Source of the DNA: Pachypanchax playfairii
Taxonomy: Eukaryota > Chordata > Actinopteri > Cyprinodontiformes > Aplocheilidae
DNA: 64,000 nt
NCBI GenBank assembly: GCA_006937955.1
Contig: SSNP01000138.1
Span: forward strand, 949,872-1,013,871
Reading direction: 5' to 3'
Both the position numbers and the translations under genes were made by a program. The notes under the pieces were generated by a model, which worked only from the letters and a program-made list of their open reading frames with translations, was not told where the DNA came from and made no database searches. Shown piece by piece: positions 51,700 through 64,000 of the stretch (positions within the stretch are counted from its first letter, which is position 1; every line of letters begins with the position of its first letter).

Positions 51700-52120
51700 C
51701 CCTGTTTGATAACCTTTAATAACCTTTCAGTCCATTGAACGCCAGACGCACCCGTTCAGCGCACACGACAGACAGTAGAACATGTGACCACATGTGACTC
51801 ATCAAATCGATTGATTTGGTCACTAGAAGGGTAATATCATATGTACATTAAATTTTTGGGTTACCATAGCAACACCCCTATATAAGAAGGGCTCAGATTA
51901 CCATATTAACAGGTCAATGCCATTCGCCATCAGACCAACCCGGTGAGCTCATAGCAGACCCTGTGGCGCTCATGTCCTCATCTGATACATCAAAATGATT
52001 GGGTGTGTGAGTAGAAGGGAACTATCATGTGTACATCAAATTTTGGGTTACCATGGTAGCAGAATCCATTGAAAACCACAGCCCCACTATAACCGTCTGT
52101 AATAATCATCACATTCTCCA
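51700..52120. repeat. Diverged local duplication
   Basis: A stretch near 51806-51873 (ACTAGAAGGGTAATATCATA, GTACATTAAATTTTTGGGTT ACCAT) recurs near 51985-52062 (GTAGAAGGGAACTATCATGT, GTACATCAAATTTTGGGTTA CCAT). It looks like an old tandem duplication of about 185 bases. Confidence 0.6.
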
Positions 52121-53510
52121 TCACACTCACTTATTGATTTGACTCTTTCAGCCTATTGATCACATTAGCATCACCTGTTAGCTGTCACACACATGCAGTG
52201 TTGGATAAATGCAGCTTTCTGATTTGCTGAGGGTTTGGCCCCTTAAAGCTTCTCTGGGAACTTTCTAGTTGTGCTTTTAAAGTTTTATGTTGCTCGTACA
52301 GTCGCTGCTTTGCACTCATCTTTTGTCGCTCACATCCAAGTATCGACTAGAAATCTCTGCAGCCCTGTGCTGTGTCACAGCTCACGTGACCAGTGAGAAG
52401 GGTGGAGGGCGGGCAGGCGGTGAGGATCAGCTCCTCAAATACTGGTGGGTTAAATTTCACAGTGAAACAAACTAAAATCAAGAACCTCAAAGCAGACATG
52501 ATGTTCCTCCAGGAAACATTTTTACAAAACTCTGATCACTTAAAACTCCTTCAAAATAAACTACAACTCAGCATAACAGCAGCGTCTGATTGGGTTGGAT
52601 AGTAGATGAATGAGCTCATACAAGAACTGTGCAGGAAGGTCCATGAGGTTATGTTCTAGAAATCTGCTTCGTGGTTTCACAAAATTAAATCACCAAGGTC
52701 CCTGATGGATCTGGCATGTGTTATAATGATTTGTCAGTGTGTGTGTCACTCATTAGAGTCCAAGAATAGACTACATACCTGTTTGTCTTGTTTAAATGGT
52801 TGAACACAGTTAATGAGCTTAAAAGGAGAGTCTGTCCCACGTGGAAACATTAATCTTTACTTCCTGTCATCACTGTCAGAATCATATAAAACCAGCGTCT
52901 GGCAGAAGAAGGTTGACTGAAATTAAAGTAACTACAACTGAAGTAGGTTTATAACAGAAATAAAATACATGAGCACTTTTATTTCTGGTTTTTTTAGACA
53001 TATTTACAGGTTTGTGGCCTGTGACGACTGATTTTCCTCCGTCTCCTCAGAGGAAGCAGAAACAAGCAGCAAACCTCTTGACAGTTGACAGATTTGTTTT
53101 TCTTTACTGATTTTTAAACACATTAATACAACATCCAACTTTCCACAGAATAGATTAAAACTCGGTCCATGTTTCCAGTGTCTGGCTGCTGGGATCTTTC
53201 TGGTACTCATGGAGTCAGGATGGTGATGGGTGACTAAAAAAACTAGAAACCAGGATGAATCAATTTGTATTAAAGTTTTGTCAAACAATATGGCAAATAA
53301 ATGAACATGAGGCTAGGCCCCGGTGCAGAACAGCAAAAGTTCCCCCTCGTTTTTAGACTGAGAACAGAGTTGCTTCATCATGGATCTGTAAGTCAGTAAG
53401 TTCTTGAATTGTGGGGTGACTCAGTTTTACATAAACCTGATGCTGTTTTAACTCATTAAATGACCCAGTAAGGATCAAATGAAGTTCTTATTATTATTAT
53501 AAAAGTGATA
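52121..53510. other. Intergenic, no feature recognised
   Basis: No domain, exon or repeat identified in about 1.4 kb. Confidence 0.5.
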
Positions 53511-54061
53511 TAAGAGGTCCTTCCATTAAAAACAGTTTTTCTGAGGTTTCTGTTGAATATTTTAGCTCCACAGGTGTTCTTACCTTCATAGTGGGTGAAA
53601 ACAGGTCAACAACTTCTCTTTCAGTTTTTATCTCTTAAACTACACAGGTGGTGATAAAACCCGAGTTCTCCCGAGTCCGAACGGCCTGTATCTGTTTCAT
53701 CACAACTCCTTTGTCATTAGTATTCCTCAGCCTAGCATGCTGCTGGCTAAAAGCTGTTAGCATAACGTAGCAAACAGGAAGAGACTACGTGTGATGTTGC
53801 CATGCGCAGTGGGGCAGGAAACAGTATACCTTGCTCTCATAGGCTAGTTTGTTAGCCAATCTGAGTCCAGCAAATTTGAATAACAAATATTATTTGCAGT
53901 TTGAGTTGCAGCCCGAAGCCTGACGAATCTTGATGCAGACAGATTGAAAGGTCTGTTAATCAGTGTTTCCTGGCGTTTTTTAGATATAAAATGTTTCATA
54001 CTGGTTAATACTTAAGAAATAACCACAAAGTCATGAAATATGTGTGAAATGGCGTCTTTAA
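53511..54061 (+). mobile_element. TTAA-flanked MITE, copy 2
   Basis: Near full length and in the same orientation as copy 1. The right border keeps TTAA (54058-54061); the left border has mutated to ATAAGAGGTCC. Body differences from copy 1 include loss of the GCTCCTGCAGTTGAAACCAC segment. Confidence 0.78.
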
Positions 54062-55354
54062 AGGATGAAAACTACAAATAATCTGTACAATGTGTTCATA
54101 CAGACAAATTAACTTTCAGCACAAACACACACCAGTCGGACCCTTGTGTCTCCCTGCTGTGAGTGTTGACCCTGAGGATGAAGGTCTCGTCCACCTTGCT
54201 GAGCTTTGGTCTCACCGCTCTACCTGCATGTTACTGGCCATATAAACAAATCTATAGCCACATCAATGTGAATAAAACCAGGCATGAACAGGTGGAGTGA
54301 ACATCCACTCTTGGATCAGCAGCCAAATTGCTGCAGGTCCTGCATCAATGTGGAATGCATCAATGTGTGCATCCCAGACAGCAAAGTGTGAGTGTGTATT
54401 CCTGCCAGGCCTGCGCTAATAGTCCTAATGCTTCCTGAGGAGATGCCCAGAGCTGCATTAGCTTCTGGATGGGCCATTGATTTGACACAAAGCGTCAGCC
54501 TAGCACACATACACACACACTCCACCCATCCAGCCCCCTAAAGTTCTATATGGCCAAAGCTTCCTGTCTCGCGCCCACGGGGTTATCTCCCTAATGCAAT
54601 TAAGGTGCTTTAAAAGTGCATTTTCAGGAAGAAGAAGCATGGGGGTAATGAGGGAGAGTGCTGGCTGGACAGCTTCACCACCAAGTGCAATGGGAAACCC
54701 TCTCTACTCGTCAAGAGCCCTGCCAGACAACAAGATGGATGGACACACCCCAAACAGGAGAATTGCAACAGGGGCAGAGGAAATGGATGCATTACTAAAG
54801 GGGAAAATGTTTGCGTGTGTAACATTAGAAGAGTTGGAGGAGGTTATGGTGTAATAACACTTATTGGAAAATAGGTTTTACAACCATTTTTTGCTGCCAC
54901 AGAAGAAACACCTAGACCAGCGTCGATGTGGCGATCAATATGCAATTCCAAGCTGATTATATAATTCATCTAATAAGATTTACTGGGTCTGACATCTCCA
55001 TCAGATGCCCAAATGCCCTGTCTCTTCCTATTGGCTACGTTTTTTAGGAAGCTTAGAGAACAAGTTCTTAGTATGTCATACTAAAAGAAAAACATGAAGA
55101 AATATACTTTCAAATCAACAGTCAGACCCAAATGTGTTGCTACCTCACAGATTAATATACAAAGATAACTGTCTGTATAAATGCCTCTACATGTATCTTA
55201 AACCAACATTGGAAATTAAATAATTTTCTTTGTTTTTCAGAGGTTTTTTAAACAGTCTGAATAGATTATTTTACAAGGTTTCTTGTGTAGAAAACAGCTG
55301 ACAGTGAACAATTCTTTGTGTGTCTTTGACTCTGAACTCGGTGACAGATATCCT
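54062..55354. other. Intergenic, complex unique-looking sequence
   Basis: The 86-codon plus-strand frame at 54594-54854 has no recognised domain. Sequence at 54400-54620 (CTCCCTAATGCAATTAAGGT) is not low-complexity and could be a conserved element; untested. Confidence 0.4.
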
Positions 55355-55670
55355 TTGGTACGGTGTCCATTTTAGGACATCCTCAGACCAACACCTCAGG
55401 CCTCATGTGTCAGCCAAAACGGCCTCAGGTTTCTGACCAGAAGTTGTCAAATATCAGGATGACATTCTCAGACCAACACGAAACAGCCTCATGCATCAGA
55501 CAAAACTGCATCAGGTATCATGTTAGAATAAACAACTGACGTCTTTTTGTCTGAAGTCTGATGGATGTCATCCTGATATTTGACATCTTTTGGTCTGATG
55601 CAGTTTTGGCTGACACATGAGGCCTGAAGCGTTGGTCTAAGATTGTCCTAAAATGGACACTGTACTACTT
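55355..55670. mobile_element. Fold-back (MITE-like) element
   Basis: Outer arms GGTGTCCATTTTAGGACA and TGTCCTAAAATGGACACTG are near-perfect inverted repeats. Further inward, CAGGCCTCATGTGTCAGCCA pairs with TGGCTGACACATGAGGCCTG, and TCAAATATCAGGATGACAT pairs with ATGTCATCCTGATATTTGA. Flanking TA dinucleotides would suit a Tc1/mariner-type origin. No coding capacity. Confidence 0.78.
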
Positions 55671-58600
55671 TGGGCTGATTTCAGGGTTCAACCTTTCGAG
55701 TGTTTCATCTCGAAACAACCAATAGGGCTGTAAGTGAAGTCCAGGTTTAGGGGGATATTCTGGCCATTTTAAAATGTCTTCTGTAGAAATATAATAGATA
55801 GTTAATCTATTATCATTCATATCTATTAGCATTAAACCAAGTTAAACAGTTTGGGAGGTTGATGTGGATGTTCACATTCCACAGTTACTTAAATGGAATT
55901 CTGTTTTGTTCTCCAGCAGCAATAAAATGTAACATCTCTGGTGTCTCCAGTCACGTCTAGTAAAAACTTTATGTTTCTGATGACATTTGTTCATAAACAG
56001 GTAATGTACATTTAATCTGCAGCTGTAATTAAGTAAATACTTTAACAGAGACTGTTGTGAAAAATGTTCCTCTGCTGGTGTTTCACTGTGAGATTGTCTG
56101 CGTGAAATTATGAAACACCGAGTTTTACTTTCTCTTGCTATCTGGAATCTTGAAAAACTCAGAAACATAGACAACTAGTTTGAGGTTGGTGATTTGGTGC
56201 TGTGATGGACTGTCCAGGTGTGACCTCACCTTTCATCATGACCACAGGAGATAGACACCTGCCCACCAGCAGGAACATGTGAGTGAAATGGACGGATGGA
56301 GATAACTGAAGGTGTTCCAGAAACCAGGTTTTTACATGATATAAGTAAATGAACTCAGAGTTTATGGTTAAAACCAGAGTTCTGGATCTCCCCGATCTGC
56401 TGATGTCCAGCTTGTTGATCAGCTGATCAGGTAACTGATCACTCTGAATGAATTTTAACTCCCGGTGTGAACGCTGCACGTTACTACCAGGTCTGAGAGG
56501 TTTTTCTCTCAGCACCGAGTGAATCTGAGTTTGACCTTGAGGGGAATTTGCTGGGACATCCAAACCTGGAAGGATTGGCAGCTGTCTGAAATAATAATCT
56601 TCCTCACTGTAGAATGATGGACTCCAAATTGTTTGGGAATGACCTTTAACCCTAGATTGATGGGCAGCAAGGTCATTGCTTATCTCTTTCCTCCTTTAAC
56701 TGTGTTTACACACACGAGTATGACCGAGACCAGGAAACTGACAAAAAGCCTTAAAACTAAAGGAGATGAGTGTGTTTGATACCTTCCTTCCTAAATCCTC
56801 TGGACGCGTTTTACACACACAGCTTTTCTATTTTGGTTTAATGAATGATGGAACCTCTCATACACTTTATATACTGGAGGTTAGAGTTTAATAAATTTAG
56901 AATCTGTTAAACACCAGATTATTGTTCTTGTCTGAACATAAAACCTGAGAACTGACAGGGATTTTTCCTCATGATTGTATAAGTTTTACCTTTCTAACTG
57001 TTATGTAATAATTATATAATCATTCACCTTCAGATGAATAAGAAATGTTGTCTGTTTGTCAGCGTGGTGGTTTTTGAGTCTGAGATGATGTACCTGTTTG
57101 TGCTTCACAGTGAGCAATTTACTTGTCCAGATGACTAGACACATCAGGGTTAACGAGCTAATTACTGCGGCTGTTCCAGCTTTCTCACTGCATATTATGC
57201 AATATCTGGGAGGACACAGACAATTGGTTTTCAGCATCTGACACTGACAGAGTACGTCTGTCTGACTGCCTCTCTCCTGCTCTATAAGCAATCCTCCAGT
57301 CCAGAGCAGGAAGAATCACATGCAGGCCGGTGTGAAGGTCTCCACAATTTAACATTCTTCAAGGCATAAAATTATTTTTTGATATGAGTAAAATACATAC
57401 ATATGTAATTAACAGGTGGCATTTTATTACAAGGAAAATATTTGCAGAAACACACATAGAAAAGGGCAGGAGACAGATGTGCTGCAATACAAAGAAAAAC
57501 ATATAAATGTATATAAATATGTACATTACATTAGTTTCTATATATATTAAGGTCAAAATAAAATGTGAAGAAATGTCATAATTAGAGAAAACTGAGGATA
57601 AAAGAAGCAGCATGTGCTGGATGGTGGAGAGGCTAAAGATAAGAGGGGGTGTGGTACAGATTATACACAATAAGTTAATAAAGTGGGAGTACTCTGCTCT
57701 CTCAGCCTGCCTCTGTCGTACACTGCTGCCCTCAGGAAAACTGCTCTCTTTCTGCAATCAATAGCCCAATAATTTTACCCAAATAGCTGCCCTGGCTGCT
57801 GTGAAATGGCGACAAATCACAGGCGCAGCGGTGTCGGTGGCAGCAGCAATGCTGCAGCTCACTCGGCCTGCTGCTTTGACGAGGAGCCAAATGTTATATT
57901 TCTCTTTCTCTAGACTATTAAATGCCAACTGTGAATAAGATCTGTGAAAAACAGAAGAGATCTGGGAGGAGGAAAGGAAATGAAAGAAGAGGCATGTATT
58001 TAGTGGAGACTTACAGGCAGTGGAGGTGATGAGGCATTTTATAACAGCTGGCTTTCACGCATGGTGTTTTGATTGCATTGTTAGAACTCTGAGGTCCGAG
58101 TACATCTCTTAGCAGAGATGTCGTTGCCTGTTTTGTGGTTATGAAAAAGAAATTTCACTGGAGAATTTTTTCCTGTCTCATTTAAATCTCACAGCGATTG
58201 AAGTCAAGCCAAGCACATTGTGCATTACAACACTAACGAACAAAGAGACAGAAAGGGGAGGAATCCACTTTGCCTACACTAATTTGTTAGTTTTAGACAG
58301 CATGTGTGAGTCTTAAAGGCTTTTCCCTCTAAGTGGGGCCTGAAGTGTCAAGTTTTGTCTATACCTCTGGGAATACTTACCCCATCCTAACAGCATCTAT
58401 ATCACATTATGAGCTGTTACAGTGACTGTAAAATGCTGCAGGAACAGGCTAATAATGCTGGTCGTAGCTCTGCTGCTTTAAAAAGGGGAGGAAGTGCTGC
58501 TCTGGTTATTGAACTTAAACCTGATACAGCTGTTGGAAGGCTGACACATGCATGATAAGGTTAGAGACGAAATCAAACGACAAATGCAGACATGCAAGTA

Positions 58601-60600
58601 CCATCATGATCCCACAGAAAGATGTGAGATAAAAAGAACGAGAGGCCGATAAGCTGCAGCTTGTTCTCCAGAATGGTTCTTGTCATTGCAGCAGTTTTTA
58701 CCTGCAGACCTCTCTGCGTTCTCCTCGTCCTTCACTCGACATCACAGTGATGAGAACATTCTCTCACATCAAACCACTTGACTGTTATTAAGTTGAAAAA
58801 GAGCAGGAGAGAATGATTATTTATACTGAGCAGCGCCGCGACAGCTTGACATGCATTTAACCAAACGGTCGGAGGCAACATGTTCAGAACACATGGGTTT
58901 ATTATTTAAACAATAAGATAAAAACAAAACTTTAAACAAAGATATGTAATAAATAAAAAGCATGACCATTTTTTTTATAAATCATAGGACTCGAGATTAA
59001 AGAAGAAGGCAACTTTTTCTTACCTGAAAAAAGAAGGGAGGAAGTTAGAAAGACGAAAGTCAAAATGAAGAGTCACAATAATAATAATAATAATAACAAT
59101 ATAATAATAATAATAATATGGGAATAAAGCACCGTCCTCAAGATGTGTTGTTAGTCAGCTGGTATTTACAGTTTCTTCTTTTCGTTTAATCAAATAATTA
59201 TTTGAAATCTGAGTTTTGTGTTTAGTAAATTTTTCTGATAATAAAATATGTTTGTTGATCTGAAACATTTAAGTGTAAGATATAAATAAAAGCAGAAGAA
59301 ATGTGAGTGAGAATACATCATGACAGCATTGTACAGCATCATGTGTTTCTCTAGTTGATCGCCGGCTGTCGTAGTTAAACCCTCTCAGGTTCAAGTCTGA
59401 CAGTTCAGTAAGCTGAACTGCAATGTTCCACACTGACACAATAATATAAATAGTTATGGCAATATAATATATCGCGAGACTCTCTAAAGAATTTTCCATC
59501 GTGCCTCACCTAATAACCAGTTCATATTATTTGTAGCTATCACAGCGCTGCCTGAGCTTCACAGAACCGTAAATCACTTTTCAGGAAGCATGAAGACCGA
59601 GAACTGGTCTGACGTCTGCAGTCAGAAAACCTTGTTATACAGCTGGAGCTTGGAATGAGAAACACCACAGCACGGTGTGGAACATCTGATCTTTCTTACT
59701 GCAAGATGGTAACACGTATAAACAGCTGCTGAATAAAGTCAGATCTCCTAACTTAAAGAATTATTTCTAATATTCAAGTATTCAGGTAAACATCAGGTAA
59801 ATTATTACTTTAACAATCAAATGTAAATGATTTGAGGGTTATTTGCAACAATGGAATTGAATCAATCAATAAATTGCATCATTTTACAGGTGTGAAAAGA
59901 AGTGAATTCAGAATGTTGTTGATGTGACATTGCAGCATGTGATCTCACTACAAACCTGCTCTGTTTCTTTGTAGTTTTCAGAATGTATTTGCTGATCTGA
60001 TTCAGCAGCCTGACAGCTTCGTTTTTCAGAAGCAGGTTTAAGGTTACAGAGAGGTAAAAGGAAAGAAGATCGAACAAACAAAGCAAAGTTAAGTAATGAC
60101 AGTTATCTCCTCACTGAACACTTCCTGAAAGGGAAGATGTCTATAAATAGTTTTATGTGCTATTTTAAAAGTACAATCCAAATCACACACATAAAGTAAT
60201 AAAGTGTAATAAAGAGCAGAGAAATAGGAACATAATGCAGTTCAGCATTTTTCAGTTTTCCATTTTCAGACTTGTACAGTGTCTGTTGTGAAGTACTGAT
60301 GATTCGGGTGGATGTTGGAAAACTTTCCTTATTTATATAATGTAAAATATGAAACACGCTTTTGGCTCTTACAGCAGATTGTGCATATTGACACCCCATG
60401 AATCTGTAAACAGGTTAACTGATAATACTTTTCTCCATCTTCTACATACATGTAGATCGGAGCTGGACAGAATGTGAACATTTAAAAGAGCATTGATGCA
60501 AACACAACCACAGCCAGGAGAACAGAGCCTCTCTATCATAGAGCCCAGTTCACATTGTGCTGCCTTGATTAAAGCCTTCAGCATCCACTGGCTCGGTTAA
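55671..60600. other. Intergenic, no gene supported
   Basis: About 4.9 kb. Minus-strand frames such as 56159-56563 (134 codons) and 57359-57757 (132 codons) are low-complexity or without motifs. A short AAT microsatellite lies at about 59079-59118. Sequence at 57780-58260 is complex and repeat-free. Confidence 0.45.
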
Positions 60601-60612
60601 CATGCAGGGGAG

Positions 60613-60665
60613 CAGGAGGGAGGGAGGGATGGAGGGGGGAGGGGGTGAGGGAGGGACCGAACGAG
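60613..60665. repeat. GGGA-rich purine tract
   Basis: Runs of GGAGGGAGGGAGGGATGG and GGGGGGAGGGGGTGAGGG on the plus strand, a candidate quadruplex-forming region. Confidence 0.8.
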
Positions 60666-61005
60666 GAAGGAACGGGAAGTTGGTTGTTAGAGAAGTCAAC
60701 CTGAAGACAAGCGAGAGACAGAGAGAAGGAAAATGCTGTATTTATTCATTCTGAGAGAACTGCTAAAGGAGCCGATAAAAGGTGGAAAATTCATAAAATA
60801 TGACTGAAATATGTAACATTAGATGTGCACGTATGCAAAAACGTACATGTACATTCATGCAAACGGTGTGCGCTGCTGTTTGAGCTCGTAGATTTGACCC
60901 CTTTGACTTTACAGAGATGCAAATACACACAAACACCCCACACACCCAGATCAACCCACTTACATGCAACCATCGATTCCCACAACACTTCCAGCTGCAA
61001 CACAC

Positions 61006-61006
<1 letters not shown>

Positions 61007-61083
<77 letters not shown>

Positions 61084-61151
61084 GCGTGGGTGTGTGCGCG
61101 CGTGCGTGCATGCGTGTGGGGGTGTGGGTATGGGTGTGTGTGTGTGTGTGT
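61007..61151. repeat. (TG)n and TG/GC-variant microsatellite
   Basis: About 34 perfect TG dinucleotides, then GGGTGGGTGTGCG-type variants and a second short TG run. It accounts for the long Cys-Val and His-Thr frames on both strands here. Confidence 0.95.
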
Positions 61152-61299
61152 CAGGGGATTGGCAGTGAGGGGGAGGAGGAGGAGAAGAGGCTAACAGCAT
61201 ATTAACAACACTGAGAGTAGGTGGGAAGAAGCTTACAGCCTATTTTACAGCAATTAAACACTGCAGTCAGTTTTAGCCTATAGTCAGCTGCACCTCCCC

Positions 61300-62120
61300 C
61301 TCCCCCCCCGCCCTCCCCCCTCCCCCTGCATCAAATTTTCGTTTTAGCTCTTCTGTTTCATGCCTCTGTTCTTTCTCATTTTACAAGCCTGATTTTTATT
61401 CTTTATGAATCTTGTTTATTTCTGTTCTTTTCTTTTTTAAACCTGACGCTCATCTTTTTACTGAGTTCTGCTTGTCACTTCCCTGGTTCTGATAATCTGT
61501 TTGGGGTGTTTTCTGTCAGGGTCTTGCTACTGTGGTTACCATGCATCCAAATGCTTTTTGAGGCTACAGCTTATCCCTGCAGGTGACGTGCACGATCTGG
61601 CATAAACTCACACAGTCCATCACATGATCCATTAAAACAAATTCAAAGCTAAAAATGTTGAATCTTTAAAAAATAGTTGCATATTTTTGAACTGTGTGAG
61701 ACAAACTGAGTGTTAGAATACACAAACTTTGAGATTGTATGGAACCTGTAACAAACTGTAAGCATCATTACTGACGACGACATCTCAGAAGGTCGTGAAC
61801 TGAACTTTGTGTAGATTCTCAGTCGTCCAGGACGTCAGTCCAAAACGGTTTTTGCAAAAAAGGCAACTGGACCTCTTCTTTTTCTTGAAAACATTTAATT
61901 TGAAAGGTTTCATCAGGTCTGATCTGTTGGGAGCTTCAGGTTCATCAAACTGGAAAAACCTTCATGAAACAGAGAAGATGGTCTCAGGTTCCATCTATCA
62001 GGGGCAAATAATGCTGATGTAACGTTTTTTTACAAACAGTTTCAAACAGTCAAGACTGTGAAACAGATGACTGCAACAGCTCACATAAACAAGTCACAGG
62101 TAACAATGACTCTCAGGAGG
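61300..62120. other. Intergenic; possible decayed dispersed repeat at 61814-62010
   Basis: GATTCTCAGTCGTCCAGGAC and CAACTGGACCTCTTCTTTTT, followed by GAAAGGTTTCATCA, resemble a dispersed fish repeat that I recall only by its wording. No coding exon seen. Confidence 0.35.
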
Positions 62121-62123
62121 GAT

Positions 62124-62154
62124 GGGGGGGGGGGGGGGGGGGGGNNNNNNNNNN

Positions 62155-62194
<40 letters not shown>
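62124..62194. repeat. Poly-G tract with a 10-N assembly gap
   Basis: G homopolymer from 62124 to 62194, interrupted by N at 62145-62154. True length is unknown, and the Gly-run frame across it is an artefact. Confidence 0.95.
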
Positions 62195-62195
<1 letters not shown>

Positions 62196-64000
62196 AACAG
62201 GGACCCATGTGAGCCTCTTTGGTCACAACAACTTGTAACATTAAAAAGACAAATTAATGTGGAAAAATATCCTTTTTAAAATGTGATTCTTACGAGGTGA
62301 TTACTTCAGTTACTTTATTGTTTTCCTTCTTTAATCTGATAAAATCCTAAACTTCTGGCCTTTTTCCCACATAAATGTTGTCAACACGTTGTCTGTCCCT
62401 GTGAAACAGGTGAACCGTCTCCAGGTTTAAATAAAGCATTGAATCTAATTATTCAAGTGATTTGAACCATCTGGTGGATTGTTTCATCTCCGTTGGGGAC
62501 TGTAGCCAGAGACTATCAGTGTGCTGAGACTCAACCTGAACTACCAGTCCTGCAGCTTTCTGTTGGTTTCTCAGTACGTTGTTCATGTTCAGTGTTAAAA
62601 CCTGATCTGGTTATTGTTATTATCATACGGAGAAGAGAAACTGAGGGGGTGGGTGAACTCTATGAGGGGCTTCTGGTGTCTGTACTGTGGAAATGGCTCT
62701 TTACATGTTTCCGGTTGTTCTTGGATTCTTTTCTTGTCTTCAGGTTGTCTGGCTGGATGTTCAAGTGTGCAGATTTGTTGTGTACAATTATTCAATGTTT
62801 GTCCTCTTTGTTTCTGGTAGTTTACATCCTTACTTATTTTTCTACCGTGAAATCTAATGCTAGAATATGTAGACAAGCCCGGTATATTTATCCAGGTCCA
62901 GATTTGGACCTTAATGGCTGCTTTGGGAAACACATCAGCCAAATGAGACCTGGAGCAATGGGGACGTCTTGATTTATGGATAAGGGTTCTGTAAACTGGT
63001 GTTAGAATCAACGACTTACTGAGAGATTTTTATCAGACTGTTACAGTCCCGAAACTGATGTGGTGACACACTGCACGTGCTCAGGTTAGGTTGGCCTCTC
63101 AAACAGCAACAAGGAACACAGAGCCTGACACTCTGTTTAGCTGTTGAGCCAAAGTCGTACATGTTGTTTTACAATTACTGCTAAAACTCTGCAGTCTGAA
63201 ACCCATACCAGCCCAACATCCTCGATCCTGGTTTCTTTACAGCTCCTCCTGCGTCACCTTTCATGCAGCTGACCTACAGGACAGCAGATGGTGCAACAGG
63301 GATGTTACCAAATTTGGCAAAGTTGTAATTGATTTGCAACAATTTCTCCTGATGTTTAGTAGAACTTTGCAGTTCTACATGACCCGTGTTCTTTTCACCT
63401 TCTGCAAACAAATAAGAACAAGCGATCACCTTCAAGAAGATGATGATTTACTCAAACATCCAGTAGAACCCTAATAGACACAACTTATATGAATATATAT
63501 TAGAATTGCATTTGGTATTTGCTATTTGAAAGACTTGTGTTTTTTATATAATATTTTTTTTAAATGTGGAGAGAGAAAAGCAGCAGATCTTCAATAAGAA
63601 CAAAGAATCAGCAGCAGTGAAAGTAGAAACCTTTCATAAACAGTGAACGTGCTCGTCAGACACTGTGGTTGAACAGATGTAACTAAAGATATATAAAAAA
63701 AACAATTTTGAATGTTTTTAACAACATATTTTGTCAGGAAAGGTTATTTATTAAACATTTAAGTATTTTAGTTTTTAAGACATAATTCCATGCTTCTGCA
63801 ATAATATGAATATTTATGTGTTTATGTGTTTTGGGACCAACAGCTCAGTGATTTAGTTGTTTCACAAAACCAAGCTGCCAGATTCTAACTGCTCCAACAT
63901 TTCGTCTCTACAAATCACACGGAAGTGTTGCAGTTACAGACCGATGAAACGTAACACCAAGGGAAATACCTTAATAAAATGTACATGCTGAGCTCTTTTA
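62195..64000. other. Right edge of window, no gene supported
   Basis: The longest frame, 159 codons at 62493-62972, has hydrophobic stretches (CTIIQCLSSLFLVVYILTYF) but no recognisable family, no splice partner and a competing minus-strand frame of 138 codons. I treat it as chance. Confidence 0.45.

Noticed and set aside
60763..61205. Long Cys-Val and His-Thr frames up to 145 codons
   Set aside because: They are products of the (TG)n/(CA)n tract.
62493..63011. 159-codon plus-strand frame and 138-codon minus-strand frame
   Set aside because: They oppose each other, show no family, lack splice context, and the hydrophobic segment is AT-driven.
41408..64000. A miR-138 hairpin, expected in the mammalian counterpart of this desert
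   Set aside because: The mature sequence was not seen on either strand by eye; it may lie beyond the window.

Overview
The window is vertebrate nuclear DNA, almost certainly from a ray-finned fish. Genes are split by GT-AG introns, the background is AT-rich with many microsatellites and minisatellites, and the mobile elements (a DIRS-type tyrosine-recombinase retrotransposon, a Tc1/mariner transposon with TA target sites, MITEs) are of kinds common in teleosts. I identified families by reading the translations against remembered family sequences; no search was run.

Two protein-coding genes can be assembled exon by exon, with splice phases that close perfectly. ANO10 (anoctamin-10/TMEM16K) lies on the minus strand: 13 coding exons from 26821 down to 2846, giving 652 residues. 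ABHD5 (CGI-58) lies on the plus strand: 7 coding exons from 29829 to 40588, giving 346 residues, plus an unexpected in-frame 81-base candidate cassette exon that would give 373. The genes are head to head with a shared upstream region at about 29,580-29,828. The same divergent ANO10/ABHD5 pair exists in mammals, so the arrangement is old. ANO10 is an ER-associated lipid scramblase; ABHD5 is the lipid-droplet co-activator of the triglyceride lipase ATGL. The pairing is conserved synteny, not an operon.

Layout: 1-2,845 is downstream flank and 3' UTR of ANO10. 2,846-26,829 is ANO10, whose introns hold a potentially intact ~5.9 kb DIRS-like element (6,667-12,587), a solo Tc1 end, several minisatellites (notably ~28 copies of a 36-bp unit at 20,044-21,060), a Tc1 transposon with a nonsense-interrupted transposase (21,074-22,851) containing an assembly gap, and a broken first-exon-like repeat fragment at 24,560. 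26,830-29,828 holds ANO10 5' sequence, dispersed repeats and the divergent promoter, including a perfect GTCACGTGAC E-box 15 bases before the ABHD5 start. 29,829-40,588 is ABHD5, with a 1.4 kb minisatellite of ~176-bp higher-order period and a TTAA-flanked MITE in its introns.

41,400-64,000 has no gene I can support. It holds microsatellites, a 26-bp minisatellite of ~40 copies (49,086-50,135), two more copies of the TTAA-flanked MITE, a 315-bp fold-back element, a LINE remnant and an interrupted poly-G tract. No bacterial or phage features, CRISPR arrays, tRNA or rRNA genes were found. The points most worth following are the ABHD5 cassette exon, the change at its expected PKA site, the unusual terminal layout of the DIRS element, the E-box in the shared promoter and the three-copy MITE family.
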